Shown here piece by piece: positions 7,207 to 16,281 of a stretch of DNA of 44,646 nucleotides. Every line of letters begins with the position of its first letter. Position 1 is the first letter of the stretch. The position numbers and the translations under genes are program-made. The notes beneath the pieces were generated by a model that made no database searches, was not told the DNA's origin, and was given only the letters and a program-made list of their open reading frames with translations. This stretch comes from Deltaproteobacteria bacterium. Its GTDB lineage: Bacteria; Desulfobacterota; Dissulfuribacteria; Dissulfuribacterales; QOAL01. The DNA lies in the NCBI GenBank assembly GCA_026995935.1, contig JALWNK010000039.1, positions 1-44,646 on the forward strand, given 5' to 3'.

Positions 7207-8214
7207 ATGAAAAAAACAGTGAACAGGCTAAAAGCCGATGGATCGGACCGTTCCTTTTCAAGGACGCTCTGGAAGGATAGACCGGCCGTAAAGATTGGGC
7301 CCTCTCCCGGAAAAGATGGACTGAGGGAGGCCTTTTCATACTTTCGGATAGGAAGTCATCTTTTCCGCAAGGGCATTCCAGTGCCAGAAATATATTTTTT
7401 TGACAGGCATTCTGGGGTGTTAATAGTTGAAGACCTTGGTGAGACCATGCTTTTTCAGGAGGTGGCAAGGCTCAAAAAAGAGGGCGATACAGACGGGATA
7501 AAAGAGAGGTACCTGGAGGCGGTGGAGACACTGATTCTGATGCAGCTAAAAGGGTCTGAAGGTTTTGATACCTCATGGTGCTGGCAGGAAAAGGTGTACG
7601 ACTCAAGGCTTGTGCTTGAGAGGGAGGTGGGTTATTTCCTCAATGCCTTTGTAACTGAATATGCGGGTTTTAAGGTCTCTCCTGAAGTGGAAGGGGAGCT
7701 TCATGATTTAGCCCGTCAGGTGGATACATTCACCAACAAACGTTTTTTCCTGCACAGGGACTTTCAGTCCAGAAATATCCTAGTAAGACCGTCAGGTGGG
7801 CTTGGAGTGGTTGACTTCCAGGCGGGGAGACTTGGCCCCCTGGCCTATGATCTTGCGTCACTGTTGCACGATCCCTATGTCCAGCTTGATTATTCCTTTA
7901 GGAATTTCCTTTTTGAGGCCTACGTAAACAGCCTTAACGGCTATGGAATGAGGCAGCAGGCAGAGGAGGTGCTAAGGCAGTGGCCTGTCCTTTCTGTTCT
8001 AAGGCTACTCCAGGCCCTTGGCGCCTACGGGTTTCTGGCTGGCAAGAAGGGAAGGCCCTTTTTCAGGGCATTTATCAAGCCGGCCCTTAGGGACCTTTTC
8101 TGGCTTTGCTGTGAAAATTTTCCGGACAGGCTCCCTGCAAGTATTGATATGTTAAAGATGTTGGATAAAGATATCCAGATTCAAGCTGAGGATAGAGGCC
8201 TGCCTTTACCTTAG
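7207..8214 (+). CDS. Aminoglycoside-phosphotransferase-fold sugar kinase, AmgK-like
   Basis: 335 residues with the APH/choline-kinase fold. A nucleotide-binding 'DGSDRSFSR' is at 11-19 and the hinge 'VLIVEDLG' at 71-78. The catalytic loop 'HRDFQSRN' is at 183-190 (Asp185, Asn190), and 'VVDFQAGRLGP' holds the metal-binding Asp203. The 'VxDFQ...GP...YDLASLL-D' run closely resembles AmgK, the anomeric N-acetylmuramate/N-acetylglucosamine kinase of cell-wall recycling, so a sugar substrate is more likely than an antibiotic. The usual partner murU is not next to it. No clear ribosome binding site precedes the ATG. It lies 65 nt before the AsmA-like gene, on the same strand. Confidence 0.75.
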   Translation: MKKTVNRLKADGSDRSFSRTLWKDRPAVKIGPSPGKDGLREAFSYFRIGSHLFRKGIPVPEIYFFDRHSGVLIVEDLGETMLFQEVARLKKEGDTDGIKERYLEAVETLILMQLKGSEGFDTSWCWQEKVYDSRLVLEREVGYFLNAFVTEYAGFKVSPEVEGELHDLARQVDTFTNKRFFLHRDFQSRNILVRPSGGLGVVDFQAGRLGPLAYDLASLLHDPYVQLDYSFRNFLFEAYVNSLNGYGMRQQAEEVLRQWPVLSVLRLLQALGAYGFLAGKKGRPFFRAFIKPALRDLFWLCCENFPDRLPASIDMLKMLDKDIQIQAEDRGLPLP

Positions 8215-8279
8215 GTAATGTTCAGGCCGGTAGCCTTAGTCCCTTTGACCAAAAAGATTGCTTTTAATATCGTGATTAC

Positions 8280-11200
8280 ATGAAAAGGTTCTTTGTATCT
8301 GTCTTTTTCCCTCTTTTAATTGCCTTCCTCTTTATTACTCCCCACATTGTGACCTCTTCTCCAAGAACAAGGTCTTTCTTGAGGGATGTTCTCAAAAAGG
8401 AGCTTCACGCCCATGCAGATTTTTCAGGCCTGACCTGGTACTGGTTTCCCTTTCCGCACCTGGCTTTTCTGGACACAAGGGTCACTTCTTCGGATTTTTC
8501 CCTTACGGCCTCAGTGGTGGGTATATACCCGGACTGGTTATCGCTTGTGTCCGGCACCTTTGCTGTTTCCGGTATGGACCTGGATGACTGCCATTTTGTC
8601 TTGAAAAGGCTTGGAAAAGAGAAAAACAGCACTCTCTTACTTCCAAAGCATATCAGTGTAACAAACGGTTTTTTTGAGGTATCAAAGGGGGTCGGGTTGC
8701 CATTTCTGCCATTTAAGGACAAGAGGCCATATATAAAGAATCTTTACGGTTCCCTGGATATTAAAGGCACGAGCCTGAGTGTGGATATCAGGGGTAATAC
8801 AAGGCAGGCAGCATCCATAGAACTCAGGGGGCAGGCAGACATTGAAGGCCTCAGTTATGACGTCAAAGGCAAGATACATCAGCTGGACCTGTCTGCCCTT
8901 AAGCTAAAAAGTGTTGCGACCATTCGTCAGTTCCCCACCTATGGCTTTGTAAACCTGGAGTTCGACGTCAAGGGCCAGGGGCTGGAAAAATCAAAAGGGA
9001 ACATCAGGGCCTATTCCAACTGTGTGATTGCAAAGGCAAAGAGACGCTCTGCCATATTTTCATGCGGAAGCCTTGTTCTGAAATACTCCTATGAAAAAGA
9101 ACTTGCAGGGATCGTCCTTGAAAACCTTGATTTTCAGCGTCCAGGTCTCCACCTAAAGGGGAAGGCAAGGGTCTTTAAACGCAATGGGCGCTACTGGGCC
9201 ATGTTAGACCTTTCTGGCCATGACCTGGACCTTGGGCAGATTAGGGACGCCCTGGAGGCCCTTGCCATAAAAGATGAAGACGTGGAGGATTTCTGTACGG
9301 CCATAAGGAAGGGGACTGTGGAGCATGCCAGACTCCATCTGGATGCTCCCCTTTCAAAATGGCATTCCCTGTCGGACATGTATATCAAGGGTAGTGCCAG
9401 GGATGTGAACATATACGTGAAAGATGAGGACTTTTTCGTCGACTCTGCAAGTGGGCCCTTTGAAATCATAGACGGGGTGCTTTATGTCAAGGGAGCTACG
9501 GCACGGCTGAGGGATACAACTGGCAGGGATGGACGCCTGGTGCTTGGCCTGTCAAAGGGTTGCGATCAATTCAAGCTCGACATAGGGCTAAATGCACCGG
9601 CCCAGGATGTGAGGTGGGCACTTTTAAAGTTCACCCACGAAAAAAGGCTCCATCAGGAGCTTGGGAAACTTTCAAGGCTGAAGGGCCGCCTCCAGGGCCG
9701 CCTTTTGATGGGGGACCGGAAGCATCACAAGAAGGTAAAGGTGCTGGTCAGGGAGGCCAGGCTTTCTTGTTTTTACGAGACCCTGGGGATGGATGTGAGG
9801 ATAAAAGGTGGCGGTGCAAGGTATCAGGAAGACACCCTTTCCTTTTTTGGTGTTTCAGGCTCTGTCGGGCCAAATCACGTGGAGGGCCTTGGTGGACGCC
9901 TGTCCTGGAAGGATGATCTTTTAGAGGTATCCATAGAGAGGGCAAAGGGGAGATTCATGGCACAATCGCTCCTTTCCCTTTTGAAGAGGTTTGATATCCA
10001 AACATCCTTTTTACAGGAGAAGGGCATTGATGTTTCCGGACCTTTCGCCCTTAACAGGCTGCAGCTAAACATGGGCCTTGATGATCCCTGGTCCATGAAA
10101 TATCTGGTTTCTCTTTCACCCATGGGGATGAACCTTCGTACAAACATGCTTCCTGGTCCCCTTTACCTTAAAGGCGGCACCCTCCAGGTTAGTGACAAAA
10201 GGGTGAGCATGAGGGGACTCAAGGCGAGGCTTGGAAGGGACTGGCTTAATCTGGACGCTGACCTTTCACATCAAGGTTTTAAGAACTGGATGGGTTTTGT
10301 GAAGTCAAGCGGCGTGGTGAGAAAGAGGCTCTGGGCCTGGCTTGAGAAAGAGGGCCTGGAAATGGACGAGTTTACCCCGCGCCTTCCATTTTATGCACGA
10401 GATTTCAAGGTGGAATTCAGAGGGTCCCACACCACTGGCTTTGAAGGGGGGCTTGAGTGGAAAAAGGCAGGTGTAAGGCTCGACTTAAAAGTGGCAAAAG
10501 GCCAGAAGAGCCTGGATATTGAACGCTTGGAGTTATCAAGTGTAGGAACGGCCTGCATTTTGGGATTTCATAGAAGAGGCCTGAAAGAGCAGGAAGTCCT
10601 TTCTTTTTCCTTTAAGGGTCGGCTCAATGGGGACATTCTTAATGACATACTTTTAAAAAACACCATCCTTTCTGGCCATGTCGAGGGAGATTTTGTATGG
10701 GCCTTTTCTCTTTCAGGGGAAAAAAGGGCATACGACCTTAGGGGTAGTATTGATATCAGTGATCTTAACTGGCTATGGGGGCCTGTTTCAGGGCTTACCT
10801 TCAAAAGGCTTCAGATTTCCGCCAAAAACGGCAGGGGTGGTTTGGGGCTAACGCTTGATTTTCTAGGAGACATTGTAGACGTAAACGGCACCTTTGAGAT
10901 CCGGCCAGGGCGGCTTTTGACCGATCTTGATCTGTACGCTTCGAAATTGTCCTCAAAAACCTTTGGCATTATCCAGGAATTTTCAAATAATGGCGTGGTA
11001 TCAGTTGGGCGGTCTGGCCCTGTAAGACGAACCAGGGAGGATTCAGACTTATTTGCCCATATGCTCAAAGGGCTTGATGTCAAGGTCGATTTTAATATTG
11101 AGGAGGTAAGGTATGCGGTCACCGAGTTTGCCAAAAACCGTGCAGGCAAGCCACACGAGCTCATATTGAGGCACCTGAAAGGCAGCGCCCTGGTGGAGAG

Positions 11201-11927
11201 AAAAGCACTAATGCGACTTGAGGCCTACTCCGATGACACCTGCGGGCTTGATCTTTATCTAAAAAAACAAAATGAAAAGGGCCCTGTCCTCAGCGAGTTT
11301 TCTGCCATCACCCCTCCCGGGCAACCTGCGCGCTTTGAGGAAGTCCTTGATTGCCTGGGTATTAAGCAGGATCTCATCACGGGTCCTGTCACCATGAACC
11401 TTTATCTTAGGGGAAAAGACAGGGTGCTTCTTGGAGACGGTTACCTGAAGATAAAGGCAAAAGATGGCTCCATTCACAAATTCGGATTGCTTTCAAAGAT
11501 ATTTAGCGTGGTGAACATCGTTGACATCTTTTCCCTTAACAAGGGGCTTCTGGAGGGAACCTCTCCGTACAAAAAGCTCCTTGTGGATGCAAAGATAAAG
11601 TCAGGGTGTGTTCACATGGAAAAGGCATACGTAAAGGGCCAGGGCATCAACTTCTACGCCACTGGTGACGTTTACCTGGATAAAAAGGCACTGGATCTCA
11701 TCATATTTATTCAGCCTCTAAAGACAGTTGACAAGATCATTACCAGCCTTCCCATAATAGGAGGCATCATAGGAGGTAAAAACAAATCCCTCTTTGCCAT
11801 ACCCGTAAAGGTTAGCGGTAAGTGGAGTGACCCAGAGATAGACATGCTGCAAGCCCGAACGGTTACGGATATTTTCAAGAAGCTGATTTTCAATGTCCTG
11901 ACTGCGCCCTTTTCCCTGAAACCTTAG
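8280..11927 (+). CDS. Large AsmA-like (AsmA/TamB/YhdP superfamily) envelope protein
   Basis: 1215 residues. One N-terminal membrane anchor (about 4-24) is followed by more than 1100 periplasmic residues dominated by alternating beta-strand pattern. The C-terminal region (about 1040-1190) has the AsmA-like C-terminal signature: a 'GDGYLKIKAKDGSIHKFGLLSKIF' type stretch, a 'VDIFSLN...G' segment, 'GDVYLDKKALDLIIFIQPL' and the closing 'PVKVSGKWSDPEIDML'. Proteins of this architecture are thought to form a long hydrophobic groove moving phospholipids between the inner and outer membranes. That role fits a Gram-negative cell but is inference for this protein. No sign of truncation. Confidence 0.82.
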   Translation: MKRFFVSVFFPLLIAFLFITPHIVTSSPRTRSFLRDVLKKELHAHADFSGLTWYWFPFPHLAFLDTRVTSSDFSLTASVVGIYPDWLSLVSGTFAVSGMDLDDCHFVLKRLGKEKNSTLLLPKHISVTNGFFEVSKGVGLPFLPFKDKRPYIKNLYGSLDIKGTSLSVDIRGNTRQAASIELRGQADIEGLSYDVKGKIHQLDLSALKLKSVATIRQFPTYGFVNLEFDVKGQGLEKSKGNIRAYSNCVIAKAKRRSAIFSCGSLVLKYSYEKELAGIVLENLDFQRPGLHLKGKARVFKRNGRYWAMLDLSGHDLDLGQIRDALEALAIKDEDVEDFCTAIRKGTVEHARLHLDAPLSKWHSLSDMYIKGSARDVNIYVKDEDFFVDSASGPFEIIDGVLYVKGATARLRDTTGRDGRLVLGLSKGCDQFKLDIGLNAPAQDVRWALLKFTHEKRLHQELGKLSRLKGRLQGRLLMGDRKHHKKVKVLVREARLSCFYETLGMDVRIKGGGARYQEDTLSFFGVSGSVGPNHVEGLGGRLSWKDDLLEVSIERAKGRFMAQSLLSLLKRFDIQTSFLQEKGIDVSGPFALNRLQLNMGLDDPWSMKYLVSLSPMGMNLRTNMLPGPLYLKGGTLQVSDKRVSMRGLKARLGRDWLNLDADLSHQGFKNWMGFVKSSGVVRKRLWAWLEKEGLEMDEFTPRLPFYARDFKVEFRGSHTTGFEGGLEWKKAGVRLDLKVAKGQKSLDIERLELSSVGTACILGFHRRGLKEQEVLSFSFKGRLNGDILNDILLKNTILSGHVEGDFVWAFSLSGEKRAYDLRGSIDISDLNWLWGPVSGLTFKRLQISAKNGRGGLGLTLDFLGDIVDVNGTFEIRPGRLLTDLDLYASKLSSKTFGIIQEFSNNGVVSVGRSGPVRRTREDSDLFAHMLKGLDVKVDFNIEEVRYAVTEFAKNRAGKPHELILRHLKGSALVERKALMRLEAYSDDTCGLDLYLKKQNEKGPVLSEFSAITPPGQPARFEEVLDCLGIKQDLITGPVTMNLYLRGKDRVLLGDGYLKIKAKDGSIHKFGLLSKIFSVVNIVDIFSLNKGLLEGTSPYKKLLVDAKIKSGCVHMEKAYVKGQGINFYATGDVYLDKKALDLIIFIQPLKTVDKIITSLPIIGGIIGGKNKSLFAIPVKVSGKWSDPEIDMLQARTVTDIFKKLIFNVLTAPFSLKP

Positions 11928-12009
11928 TGGAGGAATTGCAAAAGCCCGTGTATTGTTTAGTCATAGCATCATTTATTACAACAGACAGTAAGGGGATCAG
12001 AAGCCAAAA

Positions 12010-13059
12010 GTGGTAAGCTCACTTCTTTTAAATCTTGCCTCTCTGGTGGTGGTCATTGCAGGCATAAGGGCGTGCACCTCGGTCCTGGTGCCCTTTCTCC
12101 TTTCTGCTTTTTTTGCGGTTCTCATGGCGCCCATACTCTTTTGGCTCAGGAGAAAGGGGCTGCCCGACTGGTTTTCCATCATATTCCTGATAATCCTGTT
12201 CATACTTGTTGAGACAGGGGTTGGTGCGCTTCTTGGTACATCGGTTGCCGAGTTTTCAAGGGAGCTTCCCCTCTACCAGGAAAGGCTTGGTTCCATATAT
12301 AGCGGCCTGACCGCCTTTGCCAAGAGACTTGGATTTACAGATGTAGAGCTTTCGGTTCTTAAGGAACTCGACGTATCCAGGATCATGGGCATGGTAGCGT
12401 CTACCCTTAAGAGCATGGGGGTGCTCATCACCAACACCTTCGTAATCATCCTTACCTTGATCTTTATGCTACTTGAGGCAGGAGGAATGGTTTACAAGCT
12501 TGAGGCCCTGAGCCTTCTAGGCATCCAAAAGACCCATGAGCTCAAGCTGATAATGGACGGCATAAACCGCTTCTTTGCAATAAAGAGCTTTACGAGTTTT
12601 CTTACAGGCCTGTTGATATGGCTTGGCCTTCTCATACAGGGCGTAGATTTCCCAGACCTCTGGGGTGTTTGCGCCTTCGCATTAAACTTTATCCCTACCA
12701 TTGGCTCCATCATTGCCGCGGTCCCTGCAGTTCTGCTTGCCCTGGTGAAACTGGGCTTTGCCCAGTCCCTGATAACACTCATAATATACGTGGTTGTCAA
12801 CATTGCAGTTGGCAACATCCTAGAGCCAAAACTCATGGGCCAGGGGGTGGGCCTGTCGCCCCTGGTCATTTTTCTGTCAATGGCCTTTTGGGGCTGGGTG
12901 CTTGGGCCTGTTGGCATGTTTCTCTCGGTTCCCATTACCATGTCCATAAAGATAGCAATGGGCGTGCATGAAAGAACCAGGTGGATGGCCATACTTTTGG
13001 GCACAAACTCCGAGGCGGGGGCCCTGCTTGTGCAGGCAGAGAAGGACATGGAAAAATGA
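12010..13059 (+). CDS. AI-2E family transporter (YdiK/PerM type)
   Basis: 349 residues from a GTG start. There are about eight membrane segments: two pairs near the N-terminus (about 3-22, 24-38, 52-75), a soluble amphipathic region (80-130), and a C-terminal bundle from about 133 onward. The family hallmark is in the C-terminal half: 'FALNFIPTIGSIIAAVPA' followed by 'GNILEPKLMGQGVGLSPLVIFLSMAFWGWVLGPVGMFLSVP'. The family includes the E. coli TqsA exporter and Na+/H+ antiporters, so the substrate cannot be predicted. Its stop codon overlaps the cobO start by 4 nt (ATGA), implying co-translation. Confidence 0.88.
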   Translation: MVSSLLLNLASLVVVIAGIRACTSVLVPFLLSAFFAVLMAPILFWLRRKGLPDWFSIIFLIILFILVETGVGALLGTSVAEFSRELPLYQERLGSIYSGLTAFAKRLGFTDVELSVLKELDVSRIMGMVASTLKSMGVLITNTFVIILTLIFMLLEAGGMVYKLEALSLLGIQKTHELKLIMDGINRFFAIKSFTSFLTGLLIWLGLLIQGVDFPDLWGVCAFALNFIPTIGSIIAAVPAVLLALVKLGFAQSLITLIIYVVVNIAVGNILEPKLMGQGVGLSPLVIFLSMAFWGWVLGPVGMFLSVPITMSIKIAMGVHERTRWMAILLGTNSEAGALLVQAEKDMEK

Positions 13060-13571
13060 AGGGATACGTACACGTTTACACAGGAGACGGAAAGGGCAAG
13101 ACAACGGCCTCCCTGGGCCTTTGTGTCAGGGCCGTTGGTGCAGGCAAAAGGGTCCTTCTGGTTCAGTTTCTTAAGAAAGGAGAATTTAGCGAGATAAAGG
13201 GACTCAAATATTTTGGGGGCCGGGTAGATGTCATGCAGTTTGGTTCAGGAAGATTTGTCAGGGGAAGGCCAGATAAGTCCGACGTGGAGCTTGCCTCAAG
13301 GGGGCTTTTACGTGCCAGAAAACTCATGGAAAGCGGTAGGTACCATATGGTCATTCTTGATGAGATAAACGTGGCCGTAAACATGGGTCTCTTAGATGTT
13401 GCAGATGTCCTGCAGGTGATTAGAAACAGGCCTGATGATGTGGAACTTGTGCTTACCGGTAGATATGCCCCTGAGGCGTTTGTGGAGGCTGCCGACCTGG
13501 TTACGGAATGCAGGATGGTAAAGCACTATTTTCAAAAGGGCGTCAGGGCCAGAGAGGGAATTGAAAAATGA
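13056..13571 (+). CDS. cobO: Cob(I)yrinic acid a,c-diamide adenosyltransferase
   Basis: 171 residues. It transfers the adenosyl group of ATP to cob(I)alamin precursors in cobalamin synthesis. The P-loop 'GDGKGKTT' is at 10-17, with a downstream 'VILDEINVA' Walker-B-like strand, as in the CobO/BtuR/CobA family. I placed the start at 13056: it overlaps the previous stop as ATGA and begins the conserved 'GYVHVYTGDGKGKTT', whereas an upstream in-frame ATG would add an unrelated 25 residues. Its stop overlaps the cobH start in the same way. The protein is slightly short compared with the ~195 residues usual for CobO, the difference lying at the N-terminus. Confidence 0.92.
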   Translation: MKGYVHVYTGDGKGKTTASLGLCVRAVGAGKRVLLVQFLKKGEFSEIKGLKYFGGRVDVMQFGSGRFVRGRPDKSDVELASRGLLRARKLMESGRYHMVILDEINVAVNMGLLDVADVLQVIRNRPDDVELVLTGRYAPEAFVEAADLVTECRMVKHYFQKGVRAREGIEK

Positions 13572-14209
13572 GTCCACTTCTTAGCGGCCTTACAGGGCCG
13601 GAGATCGAAAGGCTCAGCATGGAAATTATTGAAAGGGAGCTTGGCTCCCATGACTTCGGATATGAAGAGCTCCAGGTGGTCAAAAGGATAATCCATGCCA
13701 CAGCCGATTTCGATTTTGCAAAGACAATAAGGTTCCATAAAGAGGCAATAGGTGCAGGTATAAAGGCCCTGCAGGATGGTTGTCCCATTGTGACAGACAC
13801 CCAGATGGCGGCTTCAGGCATCAGCAAGGGGCTTCTTGCCCGAGGCAAGGCCAGGGTGATCTCACCAATGGGTACTCAGGAGTGCAGGGCGCTTGCAAAA
13901 AAGATGGGTGGCACCATGGCAGAGGCTGCCATGGAGATTGCAGCCCGGATGGAGCCTGGGATAATGGTAATCGGAAACGCCCCCACGGCCCTGTTGAGAC
14001 TCATTGACATGATGAAAGAGGAAAGGTTTCTGCCAAGGCTGGTAATCGGTGTTCCCGTTGGTTTTGTAAATGCGAAAGAATCCAAGGAGCAACTTCTTGA
14101 GCATTCGACCGTTCCATTCATCACCTGCCTTGGTAGAAAGGGTGGCACACCGGTTGCGGTAGCTGCAGTAAATGCCATTATCAGGCTTGCTGCAAAAGTT
14201 TCAGATTAG
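13568..14209 (+). CDS. cobH/cbiC: Precorrin-8X (cobalt-precorrin-8) methylmutase
   Basis: 213 residues. The enzyme moves the C-11 methyl group to C-12, giving hydrogenobyrinic or cobyrinic acid. The catalytic-region motif 'RIIHATADFDF' includes His43. 'TDTQMAASGI' and the C-terminal 'GRKGGTPVAVAAVNAI' are family signatures. It overlaps cobO by 4 nt. Only these two cobalamin genes are present, so the rest of the pathway must be encoded elsewhere. The final part of the gene contains a sequence identical in key bases to a sigma-54 promoter (14143-14157), most likely a by-product of the conserved protein motif. Confidence 0.92.
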   Translation: MSPLLSGLTGPEIERLSMEIIERELGSHDFGYEELQVVKRIIHATADFDFAKTIRFHKEAIGAGIKALQDGCPIVTDTQMAASGISKGLLARGKARVISPMGTQECRALAKKMGGTMAEAAMEIAARMEPGIMVIGNAPTALLRLIDMMKEERFLPRLVIGVPVGFVNAKESKEQLLEHSTVPFITCLGRKGGTPVAVAAVNAIIRLAAKVSD

Positions 14210-14340
14210 GTTCGGATCAGGTTGGGAATTCCAGGTCTTGAACAAATTTTTTCTTGTGTTAAAGCTGTCAGTTGAAGGTGAAACTTTAAAGATTTTCAAA
14301 GGATCTTTTGAGGGTTTCTGACCTGCCTGGAAGAGGCACA

Positions 14341-14383
14341 AGGGCCCGGGTGTTTGATAAACTGGGCCCTAAGGGGATTTTTT
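14341..14383 (+). terminator. Possible terminator/attenuator between cobH and paaK
   Basis: AGGGCCC (14341-14347) pairs with GGGCCCT (14364-14370), and an inner GTTT/AAAC stem is possible. Six T follow at 14378-14383, but with a 7-nt gap that weakens a terminator call. A third GGGCCC copy at 14394-14399 could compete for pairing. Confidence 0.4.
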
Positions 14384-14439
14384 GATATGTCAGGGGCCCT
14401 TCAGATAGTCCAAAATAAGTTGGGAGGAGCGCTACTATC

Positions 14440-15747
14440 ATGTGGAATCAAATCGAGGGGGCTCCACGGGAGGAGCTTGAAAGGCTACAGCTAAAACGGC
14501 TTCAGGACACGGTTCAAAGGGTCTATCATCTCGTTCCCTTTTATAAGAAAAAGTTTGATGAAATGGGTATAGGGCCCGAAGACGTAAGAAACCTGGAAGA
14601 TCTCAAGAGGCTTCCATTTACCACCAAGCAGGACCTCAGGGACCATTACCCCTTTGGACTCTTCACGGTTCCATTGGACCAGGTGGTGAGGATACATTCT
14701 TCCTCAGGTACCACAGGAAAACCCACAGTTGTTGGCTACACGCGCCATGACATGGATGTCTGGATCGAGGTCATGGCAAGGAGCATGTCCATGGTGGATG
14801 TGGGGCCAAGGGATGTGGTGCACAACGCCTACGGCTACGGGCTCTTCACAGGCGGTCTTGGCTTTCATTACGGGGCCGAGCGGGTCGGGGCTGCTGTTGT
14901 CCCTTCAAGCGGGGGGTTTACCAAGAGACAGCTCCTTTTGATGAAAGACTTTGGCGCAACCATTCTCTGTTCCACCCCGTCTTTTGCCCTTCATATGGCA
15001 GAGGTGGCAAAGGAAGACGGATATGATCTTAAGAAGGATTTCAAGATAAGGGCAGGCTTTTTTGGCGCTGAGCCTGCGAGTGAGGGGCTCAGGCAGGCAC
15101 TCAGGGATGCATGGGGTCTTACCTACATCGAGGCCTACGGCCTTTCCGAGATAATAGGCCCTGGTGTGGCAGCTGGCTGTCCATACGGCCATCTCCACGT
15201 ATTTGAGGATCACTTCATCCCGGAAATCATTGACACAGAGACAGGGGAGGTACTCCCTGACGGCTCTGAGGGAGAGCTTGTCTTTACCACCATAACCAAG
15301 CAGGCACTTCCCATCATCCGCTACAGGACAAAGGATGTGACAGTCCTTCACAGGGAGCCTTGCAGGTGCGGCAGGACCCTTACCATCATGGAGTCTGTAA
15401 AGGGCAGGGCAGATGACATGCTCATCGTAAACGGAGTAAACGTGTTCCCATCCCAGGTGGAGCACGTGCTCACCAAGGTGGAGGGTGTTACGCCGAATTA
15501 CGTCATAGTGCTTGATAAGAAGGGTGTGCTTGACAAACTGGAGGTATGGGTAGAGGTGGATGACCGCACCTTTGCAGACGGTATTGGCGCCCTTGAACAG
15601 CTAAAGGCAAGACTTCAGCAGGAGATGCTGAACGACCTCTACATAAACGTCAGGATAAAGCTTGTTGAACCAAAGACCCTGGAAAGAAGCATGGGAAAGG
15701 CGAAGAGGATCATTGACAAAAGAGAGGCAGAGGGGTTGCAAAAATGA
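14440..15747 (+). CDS. paaK: Phenylacetate-CoA ligase family protein
   Basis: 435 residues, the usual length. It activates aryl acids such as phenylacetate to the CoA thioester with ATP. The AMP-binding motif 'SSSGTTGKP' is at 87-95. '[14 protein letters not shown]' and 'YRTKDVT' are core adenylation motifs, and the C-terminal domain begins near '[20 protein letters not shown]'. AGGAG at 14425-14429 precedes the ATG by 10 nt. It overlaps the ACT-domain gene by 4 nt. In anaerobes such ligase/ACT pairs commonly act in aromatic amino acid fermentation or salvage alongside indolepyruvate oxidoreductase, which is not seen here. Confidence 0.92.
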   Translation: MWNQIEGAPREELERLQLKRLQDTVQRVYHLVPFYKKKFDEMGIGPEDVRNLEDLKRLPFTTKQDLRDHYPFGLFTVPLDQVVRIHSSSGTTGKPTVVGYTRHDMDVWIEVMARSMSMVDVGPRDVVHNAYGYGLFTGGLGFHYGAERVGAAVVPSSGGFTKRQLLLMKDFGATILCSTPSFALHMAEVAKEDGYDLKKDFKIRAGFFGAEPASEGLRQALRDAWGLTYIEAYGLSEIIGPGVAAGCPYGHLHVFEDHFIPEIIDTETGEVLPDGSEGELVFTTITKQALPIIRYRTKDVTVLHREPCRCGRTLTIMESVKGRADDMLIVNGVNVFPSQVEHVLTKVEGVTPNYVIVLDKKGVLDKLEVWVEVDDRTFADGIGALEQLKARLQQEMLNDLYINVRIKLVEPKTLERSMGKAKRIIDKREAEGLQK

Positions 15748-16187
15748 TTAACAAATACGGCATAAAGCAGCTTTCCATCTTTTTAGAGAACAGAAAGGGC
15801 AGGCTTCTGGAGGTAACCAAGGCCCTCAAGGATGCGGCCATAAACATCAGGGCCCTTGCCCTTGCCGAGTCTGCTGAGTTCGGCATTTTGAGGCTTGTGG
15901 TCAACAATCCGGAAAAGGCAAAGAGCGTTCTTTCTTCCGCTGGTTTTACCTTGAGGGAACAGTACGTGTTTGCAGTGGAGGTGCCGGATGAACCCGGAAG
16001 CTTCTACAAAGTGGTAAAGGTCCTTTCAGATGCCGACATCAACATAGATTACACCTACGCCTTTGTGGGGGATTCCAGCAAGGCCGTCCTGATTTTCAAG
16101 GTGCCTTCAGAGAAGCTGGAGGCGGCCCTTACAGCCCTTGAAAAGTCTGGTATTGGCCTTGTTGAGCCCATGTTTTTTTACGACTAG
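15744..16187 (+). CDS. Tandem ACT domain protein
   Basis: 147 residues made of two ACT domains (about 6-70 and 74-140), each starting with a strand and a 'E-x-x-x-G-x-L/F' turn ('[10 protein letters not shown]' and 'DEPGSFYKV'). ACT domains bind amino acids and regulate metabolism. With no catalytic domain present, this is probably a regulator or sensor for the phenylacetate-CoA ligase, whose stop codon overlaps its start (ATGA). The ligand is likely an aromatic amino acid, by inference from the neighbour. Confidence 0.88.
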   Translation: MINKYGIKQLSIFLENRKGRLLEVTKALKDAAINIRALALAESAEFGILRLVVNNPEKAKSVLSSAGFTLREQYVFAVEVPDEPGSFYKVVKVLSDADINIDYTYAFVGDSSKAVLIFKVPSEKLEAALTALEKSGIGLVEPMFFYD

Positions 16188-16281
16188 GCGCTTGGGGCAT
16201 TTCTTGGGGCGGGTTTCCGTATGGAACCTGGAATGCAGAGGAACGTTTTTAACAAAATAGAAAAAGGGTGGAAGGGCGCAG

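Noticed and set aside
7207-8214. Antibiotic resistance aminoglycoside phosphotransferase
   Set aside because: The fold is shared, but the motif pattern around the catalytic loop and metal site resembles AmgK-type sugar kinases, and nothing around it suggests a resistance gene.
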